NCBI GenBank assembly: GCA_016218965.1
Contig: JACRCP010000077.1
Location: 1 to 32,414 of the forward strand
DNA from: Deltaproteobacteria bacterium
Lineage (GTDB): Bacteria; Myxococcota; SpSt-1050; JACRCP01
Direction: 5' to 3'
DNA length: 32,414 nucleotides
A program made the translations under genes and the position numbers. Position 1 is the stretch's first letter; every line of letters begins with the position of its first letter. The notes under the pieces were generated by a model. That model made no database searches and was not told the DNA's origin. It saw only the letters and a program-made list of their open reading frames with translations. Below, piece by piece: positions 22,489-30,458 of this stretch.

Positions 22489-23891
22489 CAAGTCCGGCTG
22501 CCCGCGTACCACGAGCCGAAGCGAACCACCGGCTCGCCTTCGCCGAATGACACCCAAAGGTAATTCCGGAAACCGGGCGCCAGGCGGTCCGGGCGCCGTT
22601 TTTGCGTGATCGGCGCCCACGTCCCGGTATCCACGAACACGGCGTTTTTCAGGATTGGGATCAGGCGCGGGGCGTGCGTGTGCCCAAACGTCACCACGCG
22701 CACCGGGAGCAGGGCCGCGATTGCCCGGGCGACGTTGGGAAAGCGCCGTTCAATCGTAAAGATCGACTCGCCCTGCGCCGCCCACTCGTAAATGAAATAC
22801 AAAAGCGGGAAGGTCGAAAGAGGAACCATGAGCTTGATCCAAAGCGGTATGGGGACCAGTGCAAGCGTAACGGTCCCCGCCGTCATGAACGCGGCGATGA
22901 GTAGTCTGTCTATCCAGAACTCGCGGACGAGCCGGTAAAACCGAGTGATGATCGGCGGCCGTTGGAGGGCGTAGATGGCCCCCACGGTTTCGGGGGCGAT
23001 CCCCGTCGAATCGGCGACCTTCCGGAGGCGCGCCCGCAGGTCGGCGGGCTTGAGCAAGAGAAGCGGCCGGACCTTGACCAGCTTCCAGACGACCACGAAA
23101 CTCCCCACGAGCCACGTGAGGACCAGGCTGCGCTTCGAGAGGGCGTAGAATTTGAGCCAGTGGACGACGTAGCTGAAGAAGTTGAGGATGTAGTCCGACG
23201 CATGGGGGTTGAAGAACCCCATCCGGCTCATGAGGTACCGGTTTGATAGGTTCCCCATCGGGATGGCAAGCTGTTCCGCGCCCAACGGGAACCTCACCGT
23301 CGGCGAGAGGAGGCGGAAGAAAGACGTGTAGGCATCGTACTGCTGGCCGTGTTCGGCGAAGATCTCGCCTTTGGCGTGGAAGAACCACGGCTCGAACCTC
23401 ACGGCGCCGTCGGCAAGTGCGGCGCCCCGGGCCTCCAGCCTGACGCGCAGAAGATCCATGAAAGTCTGGCGCACCGCCGGAAAGTGGAACTCGCGGTCGT
23501 GATTCCCCATGATGTAGACGATGCGGTGCCCGGCGGCGAGGTGGTCGACAAGCGCCTCGACGAACACGGGGTGGCAGTCAAGGACGCGGCCGAGCTTCCA
23601 AACCGACTTGGGCTCGGTCGCGTCGAGGCCCCGCGCGTGCTCGGACATGTCTACGCGCCACGGGGGCTTTTCGGGGACGGCGGTAACAAGGTCGAAATCC
23701 ACGATGTCGCCGTTCAGAATCAGGGTCAACGGCGCGTCGCCGGCGTCGTCACGCGCCTTCTTGAGCAGCTCGCGGAAGTCCTCGTCAAACAGGAACTTCG
23801 AACTCTTGTAGGACTTCCAGCCGTCAGTGTGGTCCTCGACGTCGCAGAGGTGCAGGTCCGAAACGACGAGGTAGCATGATCCCGCCGCCAC
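22488..23891 (-). CDS. Calcineurin-like metallophosphoesterase with membrane segments
   Basis: 467 residues from GTG 23891. Metal-binding motifs are complete and in order: SDLHL (Asp12, His14), NGDIVD (60-65), MGNHD (128-132), AEHGQQYD (His181) and FGHTHAPRL (GHTH 403-406). Between the last two lies an insert of about 220 residues with hydrophobic membrane-like stretches (about 256-268, 331-367), suggesting a membrane-bound enzyme with the catalytic fold split across the insert. Relatives of this layout include phosphodiesterases and lipid A-type UDP-sugar hydrolases; the substrate is unknown. It is preceded by a short ORF (5-base gap) and a DAG-rich lipoprotein gene in the same direction. 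Confidence 0.83.
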   Translation of the reverse strand: MAAGSCYLVVSDLHLCDVEDHTDGWKSYKSSKFLFDEDFRELLKKARDDAGDAPLTLILNGDIVDFDLVTAVPEKPPWRVDMSEHARGLDATEPKSVWKLGRVLDCHPVFVEALVDHLAAGHRIVYIMGNHDREFHFPAVRQTFMDLLRVRLEARGAALADGAVRFEPWFFHAKGEIFAEHGQQYDAYTSFFRLLSPTVRFPLGAEQLAIPMGNLSNRYLMSRMGFFNPHASDYILNFFSYVVHWLKFYALSKRSLVLTWLVGSFVVVWKLVKVRPLLLLKPADLRARLRKVADSTGIAPETVGAIYALQRPPIITRFYRLVREFWIDRLLIAAFMTAGTVTLALVPIPLWIKLMVPLSTFPLLYFIYEWAAQGESIFTIERRFPNVARAIAALLPVRVVTFGHTHAPRLIPILKNAVFVDTGTWAPITQKRRPDRLAPGFRNYLWVSFGEGEPVVRFGSWYAGSRT

Positions 23892-23895
23892 GGCG

Positions 23896-24072
23896 CTATC
23901 CCTCCGCCTCGGTTGGAAGACCGGTCACGATTCCGCGCCCGCGGATCCGAGCGACAAGCGCAATCATCTCCGGCCTCACCTTGAAGCCTTCCATCACGAG
24001 CCCGCGAAGGTCTTCGGCCGATTCGCGGATCCCGGCCCCGCGGCCCCAAAACCTCCAACTAATCAATACCAC
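23896..24072 (-). CDS. 58-residue ORF of unknown function
   Basis: Starts GTG 24072 (after a G-run that could serve as a ribosome site) and ends TAG four bases before the metallophosphoesterase start. The product contains ESAEDLRGLVMEGFKVRPEM then IALVARIRGRGIVTGLP, with codon choice as GC-rich at third positions as real neighbours. It lies in the same frame as the preceding lipoprotein gene, after that gene's TGA. It could be a small coupled gene, or a remnant of a larger one (the VRPEMIALVARIRGRGIVTG part faintly recalls a HAD-type segment). Low certainty; too short to assign. Confidence 0.35.
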   Translation of the reverse strand: MVLISWRFWGRGAGIRESAEDLRGLVMEGFKVRPEMIALVARIRGRGIVTGLPTEAEG

Positions 24073-24102
24073 GCCCCCCGCCCGGTTACCGAGTGTTTCC
24101 TT

Positions 24103-25209
24103 TCACTCGCACGGCGGCGTGTCGAAGGCGGGGTCGACGAGGTCGTCGGCAACGACCCCGGCGGTGCCGAACTCTTTCCCGGCCTCCCACGGGTTGAAGT
24201 TGAAGACCGACGGCTCGGTCCAGCCGTTGGCCTGCGTGATGAAACCGCCCGCCGTGAGGTCCTCGGTGAGGTGCGCGTCCGGCTCGCCGGCGTTTGTGAG
24301 CGGGACCACGGTGCGCGGGGCCGCGGCGCACTGGTCAAAGCAGGTCCAGAGGTTGCAGTCGTTGACGAGCACATAGGTGCCGTGTTTGTCCTTGCTCGAG
24401 TAGACTAGCGGCCTTGTCATGCCCGAATCGTCCCCGGTCTCGCAGGCGGCGGCGTTGTTGCACGCGCCGCACTCGGTGATCTTCTGGCATATTGTGGCCT
24501 GGTGAGAGATGGCTTTGAGATACGTCACGCCTTCTGCAGGCGGTTTTGCGGGATTGATGGTGGCCGAAAAGACCTCGTTGTCGCCCACGTGGCCGGTGAG
24601 TCCGCAGTCTTTTTCGAACAGATGGTCGTAGATGACGTGGATGAGCGCGGGGTTTTCGGGGTGAGGCCGGGCACGGAATACGATTCCGCCAAGAGGACAA
24701 CCGTCTTCCGCGTGCACGGCGATGATCGGCAGGTAGTCGGCCGCGACCTGTGCCTCGTAGGAATCCGGCAGGCCGTCGAGGTCGAGATCGGGCCCGGCAT
24801 CGGGAGTCCCCGCGTCCGGGGTCCCCGTGTCGCCGCCGCCATCGGTCTGACCCGCGTCAACGGCCTGGCCGGCATCGGGCGCGTCGGACTCGTCGGACGC
24901 ATCGGACGGATTGGAAACGTCCTGTCCGCCCTCGTCCGGAGTCCCGCCGTCGTCGGTCGTCGGCGCGTCCACCGCAGCGGTGTCTGCGACGGCGGCTCCC
25001 CCGTCGCCGGTCTGACCGCGGACGTCCGGCAGTTGAATCCCCGGCGCGTCCGGCCCTCCCTGCCCCGACGAATCCACCGGGTCGTCACACCCCGCCGCGG
25101 CCGCGAACAGGCAGACAGTCACCACGGAACAACTTGCCCCTATGCTGTTGCCCGGTCTGATGACGCCCTCCAGTCTCCCCGCCCGGGCCCAAAAAACCGC
25201 GTCAGACAC
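24103..25209 (-). CDS. DAG-repeat lipoprotein with a Cys-rich C-terminal domain
   Basis: 368 residues from a GTG at 25209. Signal peptide with lipobox Cys at 41 (VVTVCLFAAAAGC), a DAG/DAS/DTG linker (about 45-140) and a C-terminal domain of about 225 residues containing LDLDGLPDSYEAQVAADYLP, HVIYDHLFEKDCGLTGHVGD, CQKITECGACNNAAACETG and GTYVLVNDCNLWTCFDQC. The HVGDNEVF and DKHGTYV patterns recall Vps62-like domains, but I would not assign it. The 28 residues ahead of the hydrophobic stretch are long, and no better start codon exists: GGAGGG sits before a GTC-ATC. The start may therefore be non-standard. Confidence 0.75.
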   Translation of the reverse strand: MSDAVFWARAGRLEGVIRPGNSIGASCSVVTVCLFAAAAGCDDPVDSSGQGGPDAPGIQLPDVRGQTGDGGAAVADTAAVDAPTTDDGGTPDEGGQDVSNPSDASDESDAPDAGQAVDAGQTDGGGDTGTPDAGTPDAGPDLDLDGLPDSYEAQVAADYLPIIAVHAEDGCPLGGIVFRARPHPENPALIHVIYDHLFEKDCGLTGHVGDNEVFSATINPAKPPAEGVTYLKAISHQATICQKITECGACNNAAACETGDDSGMTRPLVYSSKDKHGTYVLVNDCNLWTCFDQCAAAPRTVVPLTNAGEPDAHLTEDLTAGGFITQANGWTEPSVFNFNPWEAGKEFGTAGVVADDLVDPAFDTPPCE

Positions 25210-25287
25210 CCCTGGAACTCGCCTGGATTATACCAGTTTGCGTGGCGGCGTGAAGATGCTTTGCGGAATGCCAGACCCCAAAAGACC

Positions 25288-27084
25288 TCACTTCACTGAC
25301 AACTCCACGTACACGTCGCCGATCATGTCGACGACCGCGCGCCCTATGCCGCGCGTCTCCTCGTAGTGCTCCCCCGGGGCCTCCTCGAGATACGGGTCGG
25401 TCTCGGAAAGCACGAAGTCGTACGCCGGCACCATGTAGCCGAGCTCGTCCTGCCCGAGCGTCACGAGGAATCTGAACTGTCCCGGCATCAGCTCGCGGAG
25501 GTAGGGACCCTGCGGGGCCTTCGACAGATCAGGCGGGAATTCGTTTTCGGGGGCGATGATCGGACGGCCGTGCGAATACGGGAACGGGTCCTGGTAGCCT
25601 CCCACCGCCAGTTCCGGGAAGAGCTCGCCGGGGATCGTCTGGAACGTCACGGGGCCGATGCGGATCAGGCCGACCTCCGTCTCGGCACCCACGGTCGTTT
25701 CGACTCCCGGCGGAGGCTCGATCTGGTAAAGGGGTCTTGTGCGGATGATGCCGGAGCCGAAGAGTAGTCCGAAGTACTTGTTCTCGATCGGAGGCCTGAA
25801 CGCCTTGGACGCCCAGGACACCGTGGTGTCGTCCAACTGAACCGCGGACTCAAGCAGCGCATACGTCTTCTCTGCAAGGTTTTCGCCCGCGGCCCGGGCC
25901 TGTTCGTACCCCCAGCCCGGCATCGGGTTGCCCGCGCGGTCATTGATCTGAGCATCTAGCGGTGAGATCATCCCGCCCGACGCGCCTTGCAGGAATATCG
26001 CGACTTCCCCCAGCCCTTCATGCGCGGGGTGTTCGCCCGCGGCCGGCAGGCCGTTCTCCAGCGCCTCGCGCAGGTAGTGCGGGTAGTCGCTCGAAAGCGA
26101 GTTGTTGAGATCGTCGATCGCTTCCGCGTGGCCGCCCCAGTTGACGAGCGTCGCTATCGGCTCGCCGGTGTCCGAGGTCGCGTGGAGCACCGAAAGCGTG
26201 TCGTCGATGATGAACGGATCGCGGATGTCGGTCACGAGGTTGTCGATCCCGACCCGCGCGGACGCGGCCACAAGTGTTGCCGGCTTCATGGACCGTGCCG
26301 CCTCAATTACCGCGGCCGCGACCTTCCCGATGACCTCGTCGACGAACCCGTTGTTGATGGACCCGAGGTAGAAATTCTCGTCTTCGGCGTAGAACTCGGA
26401 AAACGGGTCCTCCATGCTCCACATGCCGATCGGGTCGACCGCCGCGTGGGAGTGCGTGCTGGCCACGACAAGACCGTCAATACCGATCTCCGGGTGGGCG
26501 GCGAGCCTTTCGCGGATCTTAACGACATCCGAGTAGAAAAACCCGATGAGATCCACGGCCACGACGGCGACTGTGACCGAGGAATGCCTGAACACGGCGG
26601 CCCTCGCCCAGATGTCGTCGTGCACCGCCTGCATCGGGCGCGACGCCCCGAAGCCGGCCAGCCAGTAGCCGTCGAATTTCCCGTTGCCGTTCGTGTCTAC
26701 AAAAAAGCCTTTCGACCAGTCGTCCTCGGTAAATGCCGTCTTCATCTTGTCGTAGTCGAGCGACCCGCACGTGGGCCCGGCTGAGTCGGCGCACTCGGCA
26801 TGGTCTTCGAGGAATTCCGGCTTGACAGTCTCGAACGAGCCGGGAGTAAGTGCCACCTTCGCCGCCCCTGCGCAGATAAGGCCGGGCGCCGTCGTGTCGC
26901 ACCCCTCCAGCCGGAAACCCGTGTCCGGCGCGCCCGAGTCCGTGCCGGTGTCCGGGGCGGCATCCAAAGCGGCGTCGTTGCCGGCCGCCGTGTCCGGCGC
27001 ATGGTCGCCGCCCCCGCCGCACGCCGAAGCCAGCAACATGGAGAACAACAGTCCAACCGACGTTTCGCTTTTGCGATGTTGCAC
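25288..27084 (-). CDS. Neutral/alkaline ceramidase-like lipoprotein
   Basis: 598 residues from GTG 27084, with GGAGGG four bases upstream; an earlier in-frame ATG at 27144 would read through that site. The signal peptide (ETSVGLLFSMLLASAC) has the lipobox, then a DAG/DTG linker. The rest matches the neutral ceramidase N-terminal domain: AGFGASRPMQAVHDDIWARA, VAVDLIGFF, GLVVASTHSHAAVDP (Zn-site His pair), VNWGGHAEAIDDLNNSLSSDYP, FLQGASGGMISP and a late TIPGELFPELA. These enzymes hydrolyse the amide of ceramide; most bacterial ones are secreted, and the lipid substrate here is unknown. Key His residues are present. It precedes the DAG-repeat lipoprotein gene by 78 bases. Confidence 0.83.
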   Translation of the reverse strand: MQHRKSETSVGLLFSMLLASACGGGGDHAPDTAAGNDAALDAAPDTGTDSGAPDTGFRLEGCDTTAPGLICAGAAKVALTPGSFETVKPEFLEDHAECADSAGPTCGSLDYDKMKTAFTEDDWSKGFFVDTNGNGKFDGYWLAGFGASRPMQAVHDDIWARAAVFRHSSVTVAVVAVDLIGFFYSDVVKIRERLAAHPEIGIDGLVVASTHSHAAVDPIGMWSMEDPFSEFYAEDENFYLGSINNGFVDEVIGKVAAAVIEAARSMKPATLVAASARVGIDNLVTDIRDPFIIDDTLSVLHATSDTGEPIATLVNWGGHAEAIDDLNNSLSSDYPHYLREALENGLPAAGEHPAHEGLGEVAIFLQGASGGMISPLDAQINDRAGNPMPGWGYEQARAAGENLAEKTYALLESAVQLDDTTVSWASKAFRPPIENKYFGLLFGSGIIRTRPLYQIEPPPGVETTVGAETEVGLIRIGPVTFQTIPGELFPELAVGGYQDPFPYSHGRPIIAPENEFPPDLSKAPQGPYLRELMPGQFRFLVTLGQDELGYMVPAYDFVLSETDPYLEEAPGEHYEETRGIGRAVVDMIGDVYVELSVK

Positions 27085-27181
27085 GGTGCCCTCCGAAGAA
27101 AATCCTCCCCCACGTCTTGACGACCCGAACATACCAGAAACCACCGCCCACCGCCCAAGTACTGGCTCACTCCTTTGGTCT

Positions 27182-27202
27182 CCCTCTCCGCGTCGGAGAG
27201 GG
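27182..27202. repeat. REP-like hairpin between two lipoprotein genes
   Basis: CCCTCTCCG-CGT-CGGAGAGGG is a perfect 9-bp stem with a three-base loop. It lies 12 bases beyond the stop of the minus-strand gene at 27215 and could slow or end its transcription, but no T-run follows on the minus strand. The adjoining GGGGCGGGGTGAG resembles the tail of common REP-like elements. Confidence 0.6.
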
Positions 27203-27214
27203 GCGGGGTGAGGT

Positions 27215-28051
27215 CTACCGCCTCACGTGCACCTTCTGTACCCACCAGTCATTTCCGCCGCGGCCGTCATGAAGGACCACGTAGACGAAGAGTGGCTTGC
27301 TCTGGGCGGGGGACTCGCCAGGCGCTTCCCATTTTGTCGCCGAGCCTTCGGACTGGCGCGTGACGCCGTCGTCGAGTTTTCCCCCCGTAGCGTACCACGC
27401 GAACATGTACTCTTCTTCCAGCTCTACGGTGTTGAGGGCGAAGTCAATGGCCGAAAACCGCTCGCTTGCGGAGAAGTCCGCCTCGGGCATGAGGCGGTAC
27501 TCTTTTCCGGGCGAGACGACGAACGCATCGCCCTCCGCGGCCGCGCCCTCGATATGAAGTCCGTGCATCACCGGGTTCCGGTTCTGGCCGCCACCGAGGA
27601 CCTGGATGCGTTTGAACGCACGCGCCCGCTCGTCGCCCCTTTGCACCTCCAGGTTCACAACGTCACGAAACCCGTACACCTTCACGAGCACGCTTTTCTG
27701 ATCGAGCACGCCCTCGGGGACCCGGTGGATCGCCGTCCGCTCCCGGCCGCGGTCCAGTTCGGGGTCGTCCTGCGGGGCGCAATTGGCGGCCCCTTCCGTC
27801 CCCGAAGTTCCTCCGCACCACCACCATCGGTGCGCAGCGTCGCCCGCCTCGCCGTCGGGGGAGACGACCAGCGCCCGAAGCGTCACGTCCTCTCCGGGCC
27901 GTGCAAGCGGCGGGTCGGCGCGGATCGCGAGGATCCGGAGGTCTTTGATCTCTTTCTGGTCGGGGAACTCCGGGACGTTGAAACATCGCGGCAGCACCGC
28001 GAACAAAACCACAGAGATCACAGAGATTCGGAAGGACGTCCCAACTCTCAT
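27215..28051 (-). CDS. Lipoprotein coupled to a TonB-dependent receptor
   Basis: 278 residues. MRVGTSFRISVISVVLFAVLPRC is a signal peptide with a lipobox-like end (Cys23). A beta-rich domain follows: LRILAIRADPPLARPGEDVTLRALVVSPDG, an Ig-like opening, then a Trp-rich HRWWWCGGTSG segment and, near the end, FVYVVLHDGRGGNDWWVQKVHV. It is not a family I can name. The start lies three bases after the stop of the receptor gene with GGGAG about ten bases before it, so the two are translated together; it may be the receptor's surface partner (SusD-like role, without SusD sequence features). The signal-peptide codons overlap a dispersed CACAGAG repeat. Confidence 0.75.
   Translation of the reverse strand: MRVGTSFRISVISVVLFAVLPRCFNVPEFPDQKEIKDLRILAIRADPPLARPGEDVTLRALVVSPDGEAGDAAHRWWWCGGTSGTEGAANCAPQDDPELDRGRERTAIHRVPEGVLDQKSVLVKVYGFRDVVNLEVQRGDERARAFKRIQVLGGGQNRNPVMHGLHIEGAAAEGDAFVVSPGKEYRLMPEADFSASERFSAIDFALNTVELEEEYMFAWYATGGKLDDGVTRQSEGSATKWEAPGESPAQSKPLFVYVVLHDGRGGNDWWVQKVHVRR
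28009..28027. repeat. Dispersed CACAGAG repeat inside signal-peptide codons
   Basis: CCACAGAGATCACAGAGAT on the plus strand; read on the minus strand it encodes the ISVISV part of the lipoprotein's hydrophobic core. The core CACAGAGATCAC recurs at 15471-15491 in intergenic DNA. Confidence 0.5.
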
Positions 28052-28054
28052 ATG

Positions 28055-30283
28055 TCAGAATCTCCCGATGACCCCCAGCGACGGCAGAAACGGCAGCCCC
28101 TCTATCGGAACGATGTGCGTGTAGTCATAGTCGTACATGTAGTACTCGTAGTTCCGCTGGTTGTAGACGTTCATCAGATCGACGTACATGTTGAGCAGCC
28201 ACCGGTCGAAGACAAAGCTCTTCTCGAGCCGCAGGTCGAGTTGGTGGTACGTCGGCAGGCGTTCGGAGCGGCGGTCGCCCCAGAACGGAGAATACCTGTT
28301 GGCATCGGCGTCAAAGAGCGAGCCGGACGCCGGCGTGTACGGGTTTCCGGTGGTGAGCCTGAAGCGAAACCCCGCGAAGACCCCCCAGGCCACGTGCCGG
28401 CTGAAGATCACGTTTAGGACGTGCGTCTGGTCGAGCCAGAACGGGTACATGTCCTCGCCGCCGGACTGGCCCCGCTCGCTCTTGGAGAGAGTGTATGCCA
28501 CCCAGCCGAAGCTTTTCCCGGGGCTCCGGTGGTGGACGAAGACCTCCAGCCCGTACGATCGGCCGGTCCCCTCATTCGAGTACCTTTGTCGTGAAAGACC
28601 GCCCCCGGTCTCGACCGCGTCGTTTGAGCGCACGACGATGTCGTCGAGCCACTTGTTGAAGACCTGGACGTCGGCCTCTATCCCCCAAGGCAGGCTGAAC
28701 TCGGCCCCGGCCCCCACCTGGTCGGATCGTTCGAGGCCGAGCGCCGGGTTCCCCGCCTCCTTTGAGAGCTCGACCGGCTGCGGCATTGCGCGATACACGC
28801 CCCACGCGGCCTTGAGGGTCATCCACGAAACCGCGCGCCAGCGCGCCTGGAACCTTGGATCCACGCCGCCCAAATACACGTCCTCAAACCAGTACCCGTC
28901 GAGGCGCACGCCCGGAATGAGGGAAACGGAGGGCATCGGCCGGAACTCGCCGCGAGTGTACAGCGCCCCGTCGCGCCCCCACGCAATCCCTTCCTGTTCG
29001 AGGCGCACCGCGTAGATGTCGGCGGGTGTGGGAAACAGGCCCACGTCGGGGTCCCTTTTCGAGACGAGGCGGAAGTCGTAGCGTTTGACCGAGACGTCCA
29101 GCCCCGCAGCGACGTCGAGCCAGTCGGTTGCGGGCACCTCGACTTCGGCAAGGAAACCGGTCATGAGCGTCACGGCGCTCACTGCGCTCACGTCCCGGGC
29201 GTTCCGCGCGTAGTCGTAGCCGATGCTGGGTTTGAGCGAGAGGGCCGCGCCCTTCGGGAGGTTGAGCGTGGTGTCGAAAAACAGCCTGTGGAAATCGGAC
29301 GAGAACGCAAGCTGCTGCCGTAGTGGAAGACCGCCTACGGCGACCTCGTCGTCCGAACCCATCGCGAAAACCGACGCGCCCCGCGTCCCCGGGATCGGGA
29401 AATCGGCCTTGAGCTGGTAGTCGTAGTACCTTGGCAGGACCGAAAACCTCGCGGCCTCGTCCGAGAACGCGGACAGCAGGGCATCGAGGTGGCTCCGCCG
29501 GATCCCGGCCATGAACGTGGACGTGCCGTCGGCGGTGATCGGCCCCTCTGAAAACACCGAAAGGTCGAAGACGTCGGCCTTGGCCGTGACGTGCAGCCGG
29601 TCGCCCTGCCCCTTTCGCGAACGGACCTCGATGACCCCCGATGTGGTCCTCCCGTACTCCGGGGGGAAGCCCCCGGGCATGAAGCGGAGATGATCTATGA
29701 GATCGGAGTTCAAAACCGTCGGCCCGTCGGCAAAGTGGTAGAGGACCGGGATCGACCTGCCGTCGACGTAAAAACCGGTGTCGGTGGGGTTGGAGCCCCG
29801 CACTGCGATCGCGCCGCCGAGGTAGCCCGCCCGCGCGACCCCGGGAAGGTTCTGGACCGAGCGGAGAGGGTCGCCAAGGGTTCCAGGGATCCCCCGAACC
29901 TCTTCCGCGGCAAGGTTCTTCTCGAACTGGTCCTCCTTTTTGCGTTTTCCCGAGACCACCGTTTCAAAACCCTCGCCGGCGCGCCTGAGGAAGAAGTCGA
30001 GCCGGCCGTGATGCGGCAGGGCGATCTCCCGATCGACCGTTTCGAATCCCGCGGCGGCCGCCCGAAGCATAATCACCCCCGAAGCCGGGGCGGCGATGGA
30101 AAACGACCCGTCCGTCCGGCACTCGGCGCTTGCGCCGGTCCCGACGACGACAACCGACGCGCCGGGGATTGGCGCCCGGGTTCCGGCCTCGCGCACGACG
30201 CCGGACAGATCCCGCACCCCCGCCGGGGCCGGGCCGGACTGCGCAAAGATCCAAAGGACAAGGAAGGCCGGGCCGAGCATCAT
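28055..30283 (-). CDS. TonB-dependent outer-membrane receptor with CarboxypepD_reg-like domain
   Basis: 742 residues. A short signal (MMLGPAFLVLWIFAQSGPAPAG) is followed by a carboxypeptidase regulatory-like beta-sandwich (about 25-100: DLSGVVREAGTRAPIPGASVVV). Next come a TonB-box-like ETVVSGKR (about 105-112) and the plug domain (about 115-220, with VQNLPGVARAGYLGGAIAVRGS and FYVDGRSIPVLYHF). The barrel (about 230-742) ends in the aromatic strand LPFLPSLGVIGRF. Such receptors import ligands using TonB energy. The shape resembles the SusC-like/oar-type receptors with an N-terminal extension. No siderophore or sugar genes are nearby, so the ligand is unknown. The start is the first of two adjacent ATGs at 30283; no strong ribosome site is visible. 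Confidence 0.88.
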   Translation of the reverse strand: MMLGPAFLVLWIFAQSGPAPAGVRDLSGVVREAGTRAPIPGASVVVVGTGASAECRTDGSFSIAAPASGVIMLRAAAAGFETVDREIALPHHGRLDFFLRRAGEGFETVVSGKRKKEDQFEKNLAAEEVRGIPGTLGDPLRSVQNLPGVARAGYLGGAIAVRGSNPTDTGFYVDGRSIPVLYHFADGPTVLNSDLIDHLRFMPGGFPPEYGRTTSGVIEVRSRKGQGDRLHVTAKADVFDLSVFSEGPITADGTSTFMAGIRRSHLDALLSAFSDEAARFSVLPRYYDYQLKADFPIPGTRGASVFAMGSDDEVAVGGLPLRQQLAFSSDFHRLFFDTTLNLPKGAALSLKPSIGYDYARNARDVSAVSAVTLMTGFLAEVEVPATDWLDVAAGLDVSVKRYDFRLVSKRDPDVGLFPTPADIYAVRLEQEGIAWGRDGALYTRGEFRPMPSVSLIPGVRLDGYWFEDVYLGGVDPRFQARWRAVSWMTLKAAWGVYRAMPQPVELSKEAGNPALGLERSDQVGAGAEFSLPWGIEADVQVFNKWLDDIVVRSNDAVETGGGLSRQRYSNEGTGRSYGLEVFVHHRSPGKSFGWVAYTLSKSERGQSGGEDMYPFWLDQTHVLNVIFSRHVAWGVFAGFRFRLTTGNPYTPASGSLFDADANRYSPFWGDRRSERLPTYHQLDLRLEKSFVFDRWLLNMYVDLMNVYNQRNYEYYMYDYDYTHIVPIEGLPFLPSLGVIGRF

Positions 30284-30458
30284 GGCTTTGGATGATACAC
30301 GGTTATCCGCACATTATCTGGCGTTTATTCGATTCATCCCGGCGAATCGTCGGTTGGACGTTATTCCCACCAGGTCATTTCCCCACAACACTGAAAACTC
30401 GCTTTCACTTTTCGTCGTTGTTGACACCGAAATACCTTCGAACGCCGCCCGGCAGTAT

